From positions 110,081 through 170,343 of the forward strand of contig NZ_JYNX01000037.1 in assembly GCF_001044255.1 (NCBI RefSeq): a DNA stretch of 60,263 nt, in the 5' to 3' direction. A model generated the notes under the pieces. That model was not told the DNA's origin, did not search any database, and saw nothing but the letters and a program-made list of their open reading frames with translations. Below, in pieces: positions 42,586 to 51,503 of this stretch. Within the stretch, counting starts at the first letter, position 1. Every line of letters begins with the position of its first letter. A program made the translations under genes and the position numbers. The DNA is from Mycolicibacterium chubuense (GTDB taxonomy: Bacteria; Actinomycetota; Actinomycetes; Mycobacteriales; Mycobacteriaceae).

Positions 42586-43377
42586 TCAACGCTGCTTGTG
42601 ACGCGCACGCGCTCGGGCGGCCGCTTCATCGACAAGCTGCGCGGCGACCACAGCGAGCTTGACGTGCTCTCGCTGGCTCATGTTCTGCAACGCGGTGAAG
42701 GCCTCCGAGGCGGTACCGCCGCTGCGACTGATGATGATGCCGATGGCCTGGTCGATGATCGCGCGGCTGGTCAGCGCCACCTGAAGCTGGCGGGTCAGCC
42801 GTTCGGCCTGGTGCAGCACCCTGACGTTGTGCACGGCAACGGCGGCAGACGCGGCGAACAGCTCGCCGAACTGTCCTGCGTTCTCATCGAAGACGTCTTT
42901 GGCGTGGGCGTACACATTGATCGCGCCGATCACCTCATCGGACACGAGCAGAGGCAGAGACAGCGCGCTGTGCACGCCGAGGCGTCCCACGCGCGGACCG
43001 AATCGTGGCCACCGTCGCTGTTCACCGCCGAGGGATCCGGTCACGAACACGCGCCGATGCGCGGTGGCGCTGACGCAGGGCCCTTCTCCGAGGCCGTACT
43101 GGATGTCATCGATGTCGCGCACGAACGGCGCACTGGCCACCACGGTGGAAAGGACACCGTTCTCGTGCATCGCCACGCCCGCCCCGTCGGCACCAGGGAT
43201 GGCCCGCACCGCAAGGTCCGCCACCCGCGTCAGTAAAACCTCCAGCGGTTGACTCCCGGTGATCAGGAGCGACAATCCCGCCAGCCCGGCGTTCAGATCG
43301 TGTTCGTCGTCACTGACCGACTCCGGAGCTCCCACGCCATCACCAGCTCGGGTGTGTTCCTGGCGAGGATCGGGCAT
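42586..43377 (-). CDS. GAF-ANTAR regulator E
   Basis: The 263-residue protein has a short acidic leader, a GAF domain (about 40-190; PLEVLLTRVADLAVRAIPGA, GLGEGPCVSATAHRRVFVTG and LPLLVSDEVIGAINVYAHA) and an ANTAR domain (RAIIDQAIGIIISRSGGTAS, then FTALQNMSQREHVKLAVVA). The ATG at 43377 follows a GGGAG. It lies 160 bp upstream of the small Cys-rich gene on the same strand; whether it belongs to that operon is uncertain. Confidence 0.83.
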   Translation of the reverse strand: MPDPRQEHTRAGDGVGAPESVSDDEHDLNAGLAGLSLLITGSQPLEVLLTRVADLAVRAIPGADGAGVAMHENGVLSTVVASAPFVRDIDDIQYGLGEGPCVSATAHRRVFVTGSLGGEQRRWPRFGPRVGRLGVHSALSLPLLVSDEVIGAINVYAHAKDVFDENAGQFGELFAASAAVAVHNVRVLHQAERLTRQLQVALTSRAIIDQAIGIIISRSGGTASEAFTALQNMSQREHVKLAVVAAQLVDEAAARARARHKQR

Positions 43378-43647
43378 CTCGCTCCCTGAGTCGCTGGGTC
43401 ACCAGGTTGGACCACCCGGTGCTGCTGCACCTGTACCTCCGGACACTATCGCTGCTTCCGCGCTGTGGGTTCACATCGGCGAGTGCGGGTGATCGGCATG
43501 TCGCGATGTGCGAGCCCACGACGACCACTGGTCGGCGAATCTTCCTGGAAGATCGACGAACTCGATGCACGCATCGCGAGCGTGAATTCATCTGCCGGTC
43601 TGTGGATCGGCTGGTGTGCTCCACTCCCCGTGCCGACGTAGGGTGCC

Positions 43648-44220
43648 TTGCCGAGGTACGCGGACACCGATAGCCTCCGGGTCGGCAATGTGGAGGACGG
43701 CTCCGCTGACGGTTGGCCGGTGATGCTGTGCCACGGATTCCCCTACCACGTCCACGCTTTCGACGACGTGGCGCTCAGACTCGTGCGCGAGGGCGCCCGC
43801 GTGATTCGCCCGTACACCCGCGGGTTCGGGCCACTCATTTTTTCGCCGCCGACACTCTGCGCTCCGGCGAGCAGGCGGCGCTGGCCGACGATCTACGCCA
43901 GATCATCGCCGCGCTCGGCCTCGACCGCCCGTTGGTGGCGGGCTACGCGTGGGCACGAACGAACACGTCGCCTGGTACCAGCATCTGTTCCAGACGTCCC
44001 GGGGCCGCGAGAGCCTGTCGGGGTACCGGCGCCCACCGTCACGCTGGACGGCAAGCGCGACCTCTCAAACCCGGGGGAACGGCCGACCACGCGCCGATGT
44101 TCACCGGGCGTCACGAGCACCGGGTCGTCGACGCAGGTCACAACCTCCCCCGGGAGCGCCCCGCCGACTTCGCCGACGCGATACCCACCGCGGCTCGATG
44201 GCTGGGCGTCAGGACGACGT
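43648..44220 (+). pseudogene. Frameshifted alpha/beta hydrolase (epoxide hydrolase-like)
   Basis: Hydrolase similarity is split over several frames: RYADTDSLRVGNVEDGSADG, then WPVMLCHGFPYHVHAFDDVA in the first frame; AADTLRSGEQAALADDLRQI, then IAALGLDRPLVAGYAW in a second; EHVAWYQHLFQTSRG in a third. The C-terminal TVTLDGKRD and RHEHRVVDAGHNLPRERPAD again need a frame change. The segment between the elbow and EHVAWYQ is missing. This is a decayed gene at the edge of the regulatory island; its 3' end overlaps the SRPBCC gene. Confidence 0.7.
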
Positions 44221-44673
44221 CTCGGCCGCCAACCGACTCAACGTGTCGCTGAGCTGATCCTCGGTCACCAGCGGGAACTTCACCTTCTGGAGCAGATCCT
44301 TGTCGGTGACCTTGGACCAGTCATAGGTGTGGCGGACGAGGGTCGCGTTCGGACCCTGAGGTTCCAACTCCCACAACCACTCCCAGCCGGGCGGCTCGGT
44401 TCCCGCGGGTGCGGTCTTCCATGCCAGCAGCTTGTCCTTGACGTACCCGGAGACGTGATTGTCGGTCTTGTACTCCCCGCCCATGTGGTCGCCCTGCATG
44501 TTCATCGTGAACACCTCCCCGACCTTCTGGATCCGGTCGGCGTGATCCACGCTGCGGACGAACCCGGATCCGTCGAGCGCGGGATGCCGCTGAGGATTGG
44601 ACAGCACGTCGAAGACGGCGTCAGCGGGTGCGTCGATGGTTCGTTCGACCGTGACTTTCTTGTCGTCGCTCAT
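44209..44673 (-). CDS. SRPBCC-family protein
   Basis: The 154-residue START-like protein begins KVTVERTIDAPADAVFDVLS, contains GSGFVRSVDHADRIQKVGEV, and ends with VRHTYDWSKVTDKDLLQKVK. Such helix-grip proteins bind hydrophobic ligands or act as cyclases; the actual ligand is unknown. The ATG at 44673 is the family start. It diverges from the FKBP gene across 66 bp. Confidence 0.8.
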   Translation of the reverse strand: MSDDKKVTVERTIDAPADAVFDVLSNPQRHPALDGSGFVRSVDHADRIQKVGEVFTMNMQGDHMGGEYKTDNHVSGYVKDKLLAWKTAPAGTEPPGWEWLWELEPQGPNATLVRHTYDWSKVTDKDLLQKVKFPLVTEDQLSDTLSRLAAETSS

Positions 44674-44739
44674 GACTCCCACAGTGCCCACACCCGGCCC
44701 GTGCCCAAACCTGCCCCCGGCGGCGGTAGCGTGGCGGCG

Positions 44740-45306
44740 GTGAAATTCCGGAGCCTGCCGTCCTCGTTCGCCTTCGCCGCCTGTGCCGTGTCTGCCGCGG
44801 CACTGACCGCCTGCGGGTCCGCGCCCTCGTCGGAGGCGCAGGCGCCGGCCTGCCCGACCGCAGCGCCGCAGAACCCCGGCACGCCGGAGTGGACGCTGCC
44901 GGGCGCGACAGGCAGCGTCGCCGTCACCGGATCGACCGAGACCGCGGCACCCGTGGTCACCGTGACGCCGCCTTTCAGCGTTCCCGAGACGCAGGTGCAC
45001 ACCCTGCAGGCCGGCTCTGGACCCGTCGTCGCGAACACCGCCACCGTGTCGGTCTGCTATATGGGCGTCAACGGCCGCGACGGCTCGGTGTTCGACAGCA
45101 GCTACGAACGCGGCACCCCGGTGGACTTCCCCCTCGACAGTGTGGTGCCCGGCTTCCAGAAGGCCATCGCCGGCCAGAACGTCGGCTCCACCGTGGCAGT
45201 GGCGATGACCTCCGCGGACGGGTATCCCGCCGGCCAACCCGCGGCCGGCATCCTGCCCGGCGACTCGCTCGTGTTCGCGATCAAGATCCTCGACGTCACC
45301 GGCTGA
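44740..45306 (+). CDS. FKBP-type peptidyl-prolyl isomerase lipoprotein
   Basis: The 188-residue protein has a signal peptide ending in the lipobox LTAC (Cys about 28) and a low-complexity linker. An FKBP domain follows from about residue 90 (TVSVCYMGVNGRDGSVFDSS, then VVPGFQKAIAGQNVGSTVAV and GDSLVFAIKILDV). It should catalyse prolyl cis-trans isomerisation on the outer face of the membrane. The GTG at 44740 gives a normal signal peptide. Single gene. Confidence 0.83.
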   Translation: MKFRSLPSSFAFAACAVSAAALTACGSAPSSEAQAPACPTAAPQNPGTPEWTLPGATGSVAVTGSTETAAPVVTVTPPFSVPETQVHTLQAGSGPVVANTATVSVCYMGVNGRDGSVFDSSYERGTPVDFPLDSVVPGFQKAIAGQNVGSTVAVAMTSADGYPAGQPAAGILPGDSLVFAIKILDVTG

Positions 45307-45404
45307 CGGGCCGCGAGGTCGTCGGCGTCGCGCCGAGAGCGCACCCGATGGCAGCTGGCTTTGCCACAGCTGTCACACCAGGTGTAAAACCGGCTTCGAC
45401 TGGC

Positions 45405-45410
45405 TACTAT
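45405..45410 (+). promoter_or_regulatory. Candidate -10 element for a leaderless GGDEF mRNA
   Basis: TACTAT ends 8 bp before the GTG start of the GGDEF gene. Transcription would then begin at or next to the start codon. No Shine-Dalgarno sequence is present, which agrees with a leaderless transcript, common in mycobacteria. No clear -35 is seen. Confidence 0.4.
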
Positions 45411-45418
45411 TCCGTACC

Positions 45419-46843
45419 GTGACGTTAGCCAGTTTCGCCGGCACCCGCGCGGTGCGGGCGCTGGCGGTCGGCGTCGTCATCTTCACCGCATCGGTTGCCG
45501 GGATCGACAGCCGCCTCCCGGAGTCCCTCGCGGTCCTCTGGCCTGCGAACGCCATCCTGCTCGCGGTCCTGATCCGCCACCGCGCAGCACGTCGCCATCT
45601 CGAGGTGTGGAGCGCGGCGGCGGTCGGGTATGTGGCAGCGGATCTCTCGCAGGGCACCGCCGCGACTCCCGCGGTCGTGCTGGCCGTCGCCAATCTGGCC
45701 GGGGTCTTCGTTGCCCTGCTGGTGTTGGTCCGTCTCGACGTCGCCGACGTTCGCGTGGCGACGCCGTCGACCGTCGTCAGGTTGGCGTCGGGGTGCGTCG
45801 CCGGGTGCGCGGTCGGCGCCGTCATCGGCGCCACGGTCGCCGTCAGCTCTTTCGGCGGCACCTGGCCCGAAGGGTGGCTCAGTTGGTTCGCCTGCGATCT
45901 GGTGAACTACGCCTGCCTGCTGCCCGCCCTCCTCACGGTCCGCCGGTGGCGCTTGACAACGTGGACCGGGGCGGTGTCGGCGCTGAGAACCGTCGCGACG
46001 CCCTGGACGCTGCTGATCGGATTGCTCGTCGTCGCCTGGCTGATGCGAGACAGCGGCAGTGCGGTGGCCTTCACCATGCCCGCGCTGATGGCGTGCGCAC
46101 TGGGCGGCCGGATGTTCGCCACTGCGCTGATGGTGATGACCTCCACGATCACGATGCTCGCGCTGTCGGTCGGGGTCGGCGCCAGTGCGGCGCCGGCACC
46201 GGTGAGCACCACCACCCAGATAGCGCTGGCCCTTCTCGCGCTCGGCCCTCTGCTCGTGGCGGCGGCGACTGCCGAGCGGCGCCGTCTGCTCGACGAGATC
46301 CGGCAGGCGACCACCCGCGACGACCTGACCGGCGTGCTGCGGCGGGGCGAGTTCGCGGCCCGGGCGCAGGAACTGCTGGCCCACGGTGACTCGACCGGGA
46401 TGCCGACGGCGTTTCTGATGATGGACCTCGACCACTTCAAGCTGCTCAACGACCGACGTGGGCACCGCGCCGGCGACCAGGCGCTGGTGGAGTTCAGCGC
46501 AATCCTGCGCGACGTGCTGGGCTCGGCTCAGCGCGACGATCCGCGCGGAGCGATCATCGGCCGAGTCGGGGGCGAGGAGTTCGCGGCACTCCTGCCCGGA
46601 GTGAGCGTCGAACGGGCGCGCGCGCTCGCCGAGGAGATCCGCCGGCGTCAGGAAGAGCGCGCCCGCGCCGACTTCGGCGCCGACGGCAGCACCGTGAGCA
46701 TCGGAGTGTCCGGCTACGCCGGCCGTCACACCCTCGACGAGTTGATGATGTCGGCCGACGCGTCCGTCTACAGCGCCAAGCGGCAGGGCCGCAACGACGT
46801 CGTCGTCTTCGCCGACACCGTGCTCAGGGCGGTCGGCGACTAG
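45419..46843 (+). CDS. Membrane GGDEF protein (diguanylate cyclase, MASE1-like sensor)
   Basis: The 474-residue protein has about eight transmembrane helices in residues 1-290, resembling a MASE1-type integral sensor. The GGDEF domain follows (about 300-470; TRDDLTGVLRRGEFAARAQE, then MDLDHFKLLNDRRGHRAGDQ and the active site GRVGGEEFAALLP). With GGEEF intact it should make c-di-GMP from GTP. No EAL domain is present. It starts with GTG and probably from a leaderless mRNA. Single gene; signal unknown. Confidence 0.86.
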   Translation: MTLASFAGTRAVRALAVGVVIFTASVAGIDSRLPESLAVLWPANAILLAVLIRHRAARRHLEVWSAAAVGYVAADLSQGTAATPAVVLAVANLAGVFVALLVLVRLDVADVRVATPSTVVRLASGCVAGCAVGAVIGATVAVSSFGGTWPEGWLSWFACDLVNYACLLPALLTVRRWRLTTWTGAVSALRTVATPWTLLIGLLVVAWLMRDSGSAVAFTMPALMACALGGRMFATALMVMTSTITMLALSVGVGASAAPAPVSTTTQIALALLALGPLLVAAATAERRRLLDEIRQATTRDDLTGVLRRGEFAARAQELLAHGDSTGMPTAFLMMDLDHFKLLNDRRGHRAGDQALVEFSAILRDVLGSAQRDDPRGAIIGRVGGEEFAALLPGVSVERARALAEEIRRRQEERARADFGADGSTVSIGVSGYAGRHTLDELMMSADASVYSAKRQGRNDVVVFADTVLRAVGD

Positions 46844-46871
46844 CGGGGTCGAGGAGTCGGCGGAGTCCGGT

Positions 46872-47732
46872 TCACGGCAGCACCTCGTTGCGGCGACGCT
46901 CCTCCCACAGCGCCATCCGCGTCCGCGCCGGCTCCCCGATCGCGTCCATCACCAACGGGATCAGCACCTCCGTGAGCAGGAACCCCGCCGACATGCTCTG
47001 GTACACCGTGCCGACGGTGCTCGACGCGGCCAGCACCACCTCGGCGTCCGGCGCCACGGGACACGCCATGTCATCGGTGATCAGCAGCAGCGTCGCTCCG
47101 GCCCGGTGCACGTCGGCGGCTAGCTCGGCGGCGCTGCGGTGATACCGGTGATAGTCGAACAGCACCACGACATCTCGCCGGGTGAGGTCCATCATCGTGC
47201 CGAGATCCCTGCCCTTCGGATCCGACAGCAGCCGCACCCCCGGGCGCAGCTGCTCGAGATGGGCGGCGAGGTGCACGGCGAGCAGATGGGAGAACCGGCC
47301 GCCGTGCAGGTGCAACGGGCGCGACGCGTCGGCCATCAGCGCCACCGCGGCCTCGAGCATCGGCGCCGGCAGCCGCGCCAATGTCTCTTCGGCACAGGCA
47401 TTCTGGGCGCGCGCCTGATGCAGGAGACGGTCGAGTGGACTGCCTGCCGGCGGAGCGTCGGCCAGCCGTGTCAACGGTCCGCTGGACTGCTGGGTCAATT
47501 CGGCCCGCAACGCCACCTGCAGATCGGTGAACCCGTCGTAGCCGAGCGACTGCGCGAACCGCAGCACCGTCGGCGCACTCACCTCGGCGCGCTCGGCGAG
47601 GCGTGCGGCACTGGCCAATCCGGCGCTGGGGTAATCGGCGAGCAGCGCGCGGCCCACCCGGCGTTCGGCGCGACTGAGCCCGGCCAGTGCAGCGTTGGTG
47701 CGGGCCGCCACCGTCTCGCCGCGTTCGTCCAT
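46872..47732 (-). CDS. MurR/RpiR-family transcriptional regulator
   Basis: The 286-residue protein has an N-terminal RpiR-type HTH (LAERAEVSAPTVLRFAQSLG) and a C-terminal SIS domain (about 130-270; RPLHLHGGRFSHLLAVHLAA, then VVVLFDYHRYHRSAAELAAD). RpiR proteins usually sense phosphosugars, but SIS domains can bind other ligands. The start at 47732 is chosen because similarity begins there. It lies 5 bp after the class II amidotransferase gene on the same strand and is the probable regulator of the divergent amine-metabolism operon. Confidence 0.84.
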   Translation of the reverse strand: MDERGETVAARTNAALAGLSRAERRVGRALLADYPSAGLASAARLAERAEVSAPTVLRFAQSLGYDGFTDLQVALRAELTQQSSGPLTRLADAPPAGSPLDRLLHQARAQNACAEETLARLPAPMLEAAVALMADASRPLHLHGGRFSHLLAVHLAAHLEQLRPGVRLLSDPKGRDLGTMMDLTRRDVVVLFDYHRYHRSAAELAADVHRAGATLLLITDDMACPVAPDAEVVLAASSTVGTVYQSMSAGFLLTEVLIPLVMDAIGEPARTRMALWEERRRNEVLP

Positions 47733-47737
47733 GCCGA

Positions 47738-48532
47738 TCAATCTGCCATGATCGGCACGACGGTCACCGACAAGTCCGCCAGCGACACCGACGCAACGCT
47801 CTCGGCCGGCAGCGGGCTCCACGTCAGATCACCGAAGCCGGTAGAGCCGATCACCACGGTGTTCTCGTCGGGCCGTGCGATCCGCAACGAGAAGTAGTCC
47901 TCGAGATGCTCAGCGGGCAGGTCGGTGGCGCTGATCTCCTCGATGTCCTCGTCGAGCAGCCGACTTCTGGCGTGGGCGTGCACGGCGATGAGTTGGCCCT
48001 CCCCCAGCAGGAGCGCGTTGAGGCTCGCGTCGGGATAGAGGTGCCGCAACTCGGCGACGGCCCGCCGCACCGCCTCGACGAGATCCGTTGCGGCCGCGCG
48101 GTGCTGGCGCAACAACGCGAAGTAGCGCTCACTGTCGGTAGTGCCCCGCAGCGTCGACGCGACGCTGGGTTCGAGCAGCGCCTCGAGGGCGCCGATCGGT
48201 TTTATCGACCCGTTGTGGGCCATCGCCACCCCGTCGGCGGCGAACGGATGCGAGTTCTCCGGCTGCACGGCGAGCCCATTGGTCGCCCATCGCAGATGGA
48301 CCACCGACCCCCGCGCGGCCTCTTTCGTGGCGGTGCCGAAGCGGGGATCCTCCAGGGCGCTGTCAGCGGAAACCTCCACGCGCGGAGCATCATCGACGTC
48401 GAGTACTGACGCCACCCCCCAGCCGTCGCCGTGAATCTTGGTCAGCGCCAGGAAGTCCGCGAGCACCGTGTCGCCGACGGTGTCGGCCACCGAAGTCGGC
48501 GACACCGACGCGACACCCAGCAGACGACACAT
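47738..48532 (-). CDS. Class II glutamine amidotransferase (EgtC-like Ntn hydrolase)
   Basis: The 264-residue protein must start MCRLLGVAS so that Cys2 becomes the N-terminal nucleophile; the ATG at 48532 is therefore the true start. Further motifs are HGDGWGVASV, LRWATNGLAVQPENSHPF (substrate Arg and Asn/Gly oxyanion region) and MAHNGSI. There is no synthase domain, so it may hydrolyse a gamma-glutamyl amide, as EgtC does in ergothioneine synthesis. Divergent from the glutamine synthetase-like gene and upstream of the RpiR gene. Confidence 0.84.
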   Translation of the reverse strand: MCRLLGVASVSPTSVADTVGDTVLADFLALTKIHGDGWGVASVLDVDDAPRVEVSADSALEDPRFGTATKEAARGSVVHLRWATNGLAVQPENSHPFAADGVAMAHNGSIKPIGALEALLEPSVASTLRGTTDSERYFALLRQHRAAATDLVEAVRRAVAELRHLYPDASLNALLLGEGQLIAVHAHARSRLLDEDIEEISATDLPAEHLEDYFSLRIARPDENTVVIGSTGFGDLTWSPLPAESVASVSLADLSVTVVPIMAD

Positions 48533-48573
48533 CCGCATCTCCGTTCACCCGACGACACGATCTAATGAATCGA

Positions 48574-48613
48574 TCATAAAGGTCGAGAATTAAAGACGCT
48601 GAAACATTTATGA
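48574..48613. promoter_or_regulatory. Candidate operator between amidotransferase and ligase genes
   Basis: The AT-rich intergenic region holds TCATAAA (48574-48580) and its inverse TTTATGA (48607-48613), separated by 26 bp. Position between the divergent starts suits an RpiR dimer or tetramer. Pattern only. Confidence 0.35.
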
Positions 48614-48652
48614 CATAGCGTGAACATGACACCCACCGTTGGAGGAAGTTCG

Positions 48653-49966
48653 TTGCCCATGGGACACCCCGACCTGCGTGCTGAAGGCGTGGCCATCGTC
48701 GCCGGATCGGTGACCGACCTGGCCGGCGTCACCCGGGCCAAGTACGTGCCCGCCTCGCGGCTGGACGCCTTCGCGCGTTCGGGGATGGGGGTCTCCCCCT
48801 CCTGGAGTGTGTTCTGCGTGGACAGCGGTATCGCGTTCACCCCGACCATCGGTGTGGCCGGTGACCTGCGCATCCGCATCGATCCCGATGACCTCCGGGT
48901 CGTCGAGGACGGTGTCGGCTGGGCGCCCGGATCGCTGCACGACCAGTACGGCCGGCCGGCGGCCCTGTGCACCCGCACGCTGCTCGCCCGGTCCGAGCGG
49001 GCTGCGGCCGACCGCGGCCTGGACGTCCGGATGGGCGCGGAACTGGAATGCACGATGCTGGCGCCGGACGGCGGTCCCGCCACCACCGAACCGTGGTCGC
49101 CCTACGGCATCAGGACCTCGCTGGACCGGTCGGCCTTCCTGGTCGACCTGGCCGCCACTGCGCAACGCGCCGGCCTGCCGGTCGAGCAATTGCACACCGA
49201 GTACGGTCACGACCAGCTCGAGATCTCGCTGGCACCCGACACGCCCGTGGCGGCGGCCGACGCGGTCATCCTCGCCAGGATCGTGCTCAGCCGGGCCGCC
49301 GCGCGCCATGGGCTGCGAATCTCGTTCTCGCCGGTGCCTTTCGACGGTGCCGCCGGCAACGGCGCGCATCTGCACCTGTCCCTGTCCGACGGCGACGGGC
49401 CGCTGCTGTCCGGCGGAGACGGTCCGCGGGGGCTGCGCGCCGGCGGCGCGGCCGCCATCGCCGGGGTGCTGGACATTCTTCCCGACCTCATCGGGCTCTA
49501 CGCAGGATCGGCCGTGTCGGCGCTGCGGCTCAAGCCCGGCAACTGGGCCGGGGCCACGGCGTGCTGGGGGTTGGAGAACCGGGAAGCCGCGGTGCGGTTC
49601 ATCGCCGCAACCCCCGGAAACCCGCACGGGGCCAACATGGAGCTCAAACTCATCGACCCCAGCGCCAATCCCTACCTGGCCGCCGCGGCATTCCTCGGCA
49701 GCGCGCTGCGCGGGATCGACCGCAGCCTCGACCTGCCCGAGGAGATCCCGGAGAACCCGGCGCAGTCCGGCGTTCCGACCCGTCCGCTCCCCCTCGCCCA
49801 GCGCGACGCACTCGACGCGATGGAGACCTCCGCCGCAGCCGCCGAACTGCTCACCCCCGACATCGTCGACGCCCTTGTCGCCGTGCGCCGCTACGAATGC
49901 ACCACCTTCGGCGATATGACCCCCGCTCAGATCTGCGACGCCCTCCGGCTCGCGTGGACCTGCTGA
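48653..49966 (+). CDS. Glutamine synthetase-family ligase (gamma-glutamylamine/polyamine type)
   Basis: The approximately 437-residue ATP-dependent ligase has the glutamine-synthetase fold: MGAELECTMLAPDGGPATTE (metal/Glu), HTEYGHDQLEISLAPDTP, FDGAAGNGAHLHLSLS (metal His) and ACWGLENREAAVRFIAATPG. The adenylylation loop of GlnA-I is absent, as in PuuA/GlnA3-type gamma-glutamylpolyamine synthetases. GGAGGA lies 6 bp before a TTG (48653) and 12 bp before an ATG (48659); an ATG at 48626 without ribosome site is the earlier alternative. It is the first gene of a five-gene operon. The amine substrate is inferred from context. Confidence 0.84.
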   Translation: MPMGHPDLRAEGVAIVAGSVTDLAGVTRAKYVPASRLDAFARSGMGVSPSWSVFCVDSGIAFTPTIGVAGDLRIRIDPDDLRVVEDGVGWAPGSLHDQYGRPAALCTRTLLARSERAAADRGLDVRMGAELECTMLAPDGGPATTEPWSPYGIRTSLDRSAFLVDLAATAQRAGLPVEQLHTEYGHDQLEISLAPDTPVAAADAVILARIVLSRAAARHGLRISFSPVPFDGAAGNGAHLHLSLSDGDGPLLSGGDGPRGLRAGGAAAIAGVLDILPDLIGLYAGSAVSALRLKPGNWAGATACWGLENREAAVRFIAATPGNPHGANMELKLIDPSANPYLAAAAFLGSALRGIDRSLDLPEEIPENPAQSGVPTRPLPLAQRDALDAMETSAAAAELLTPDIVDALVAVRRYECTTFGDMTPAQICDALRLAWTC

Positions 49967-49982
49967 AGTGAAGGAGAACCCC

Positions 49983-51503
49983 ATGGCGCCAGAGACCCCG
50001 ATGTTCTCGGAGCACCCCGATCAGATCCCGCACCGCCGACTGCCGTTCTGGGTCGCGCTCGCCCTGTCGGTGGCGCTGGTCGGCCCGACCCTGGCCATGT
50101 CGGGCAACGGCCAGGGTCTGATCGGCACCGTCGGCAAGTCGATCCCGCTGGTCTTCCTCATCGGCCTGGTCGGCGTCTCGCTGGTCGGCTACAGCTTTGT
50201 GCGGCTCACCCGGCACCTCAACCACGCCGGATCGGCCTACGGGCTGGTGGGCGGGACCATCGGACCGCGCACCGGGTTCTTCTCCGGCTTCGCGATGCTC
50301 GGTGCCTACTGGGGGTTCTCGATCGGCACGCTGGCCCTGACCGCGGCCTTCGTGAACTCGTTCATCGCGGCCCTGCAGCCGGGTAACGACAACCCCTACC
50401 AGGTGCCCTGGCTGCTGGTGGTGGTGATCGGTGCCGTCATCTCGTTCCTGCTGTCCGGCAGAGACATTCAGCTGCTGGCCAAGATCCTGCTCGCCATCGA
50501 GGGCATCGGCATCCTGGCGATGATCGTGCTCGTGGTGGCGATCTTCGCCCAGGGCGGCGCCCCCGCGACGGGTATCGACTTCTCGGTGTTCTCCTTCTCC
50601 GGCGGCGTCTCCGCGTCGGCGGTGCTCGCCGGTGTGGTGGCGGCCTTCCTGTCCTGGGCCGGATTCGAGGCGTGCGCGTCGATGGGTGAGGAGACCGATG
50701 ACCCGAAACGCAACATCCCCCGCGCGCTGGCCGGAACGCTGATCCTCACCGGCGTGCTGTTCGTCGTCGTCATGTTCGCCCAGGTGGTCGGATTCGGTAC
50801 CGACGCAGCGGGACTCGAGGCGTTCCAGGGCTCCGGCAACACGCTCGGCGATCTCGGCGGCACCTACATCGGCCAGTGGTTCTCGCTCGTGATCATCTTC
50901 ACCGCGATCGTGTCGGCGTTCGGCTGCCACCTGGCGACCTCGGCGACGTCGGGCCGCATGCTCTACGCCTTCGGCCGCGACGGATTCGGCCCGAAAGCGT
51001 TGGCGCACATCCACGCCGACACCGGCGGTCCGCGCCGGGCGACCTGGTTGGTGGTGGTCGTCGCGCTGGTGGTCGACCTGATCTGCGGGGCGCTCGGCTG
51101 GCCCGACATGGGCACCGGCAACGCCGCGATCAACACCTACTTCCTGTTCGCGGTCGCCGGCTCCGTGTGCCTGATGGTGTGCTACCTGCTCGTCGAGCTC
51201 GCGGCCGCCTACTTCGTCGGCGCTCCGAAGTTCGGATCGGTGCACGGCGGCACGGGCAGGGTTCCCGGCCTGGTGCTCCCCCTGCTCGGTGCCGTCGTGA
51301 TCGTCACCGTGCTGTGGTTCAACGTCAAGGACGCCGACAGCTGGTCGGCCGCACCGTTGCTCGGCCTCTACTGGTGTGCGCTCGGATTGGTCATCGCGGT
51401 GGCGCTGTCCGGCATCGCCAAGCGCGTCGGCGAATCGCTGGCCGTAGAACTGGAGCTCGCCCCCCGCGGCGCCGGTGCAGCCGAGCCGACCCGACCCGCG
51501 TGA
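49983..51503 (+). CDS. Amino acid/polyamine permease (APC family)
   Basis: This 506-residue protein has about 12 transmembrane helices and begins PHRRLPFWVALALSVALVGP. The glycine-rich TM1 motif and LSWAGFEACASMGEETDDPK (TM6-TM7) are APC signatures. It would import an amino acid or amine used by the operon. The ATG at 49983 has AAGGAG 6 bp upstream and is preferred to a GTG 15 bases earlier. The last bases overlap the aminotransferase start (GTGA). Confidence 0.87.
   Translation: MAPETPMFSEHPDQIPHRRLPFWVALALSVALVGPTLAMSGNGQGLIGTVGKSIPLVFLIGLVGVSLVGYSFVRLTRHLNHAGSAYGLVGGTIGPRTGFFSGFAMLGAYWGFSIGTLALTAAFVNSFIAALQPGNDNPYQVPWLLVVVIGAVISFLLSGRDIQLLAKILLAIEGIGILAMIVLVVAIFAQGGAPATGIDFSVFSFSGGVSASAVLAGVVAAFLSWAGFEACASMGEETDDPKRNIPRALAGTLILTGVLFVVVMFAQVVGFGTDAAGLEAFQGSGNTLGDLGGTYIGQWFSLVIIFTAIVSAFGCHLATSATSGRMLYAFGRDGFGPKALAHIHADTGGPRRATWLVVVVALVVDLICGALGWPDMGTGNAAINTYFLFAVAGSVCLMVCYLLVELAAAYFVGAPKFGSVHGGTGRVPGLVLPLLGAVVIVTVLWFNVKDADSWSAAPLLGLYWCALGLVIAVALSGIAKRVGESLAVELELAPRGAGAAEPTRPA

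Noticed and set aside
45425-46729. 434-codon frame opposite the GGDEF protein
   Set aside because: Low-complexity antisense shadow.
48608-49984. 458-codon frame opposite the glutamine synthetase-like gene
   Set aside because: Gly/Arg-rich antisense shadow; the plus strand has clear ligase motifs.
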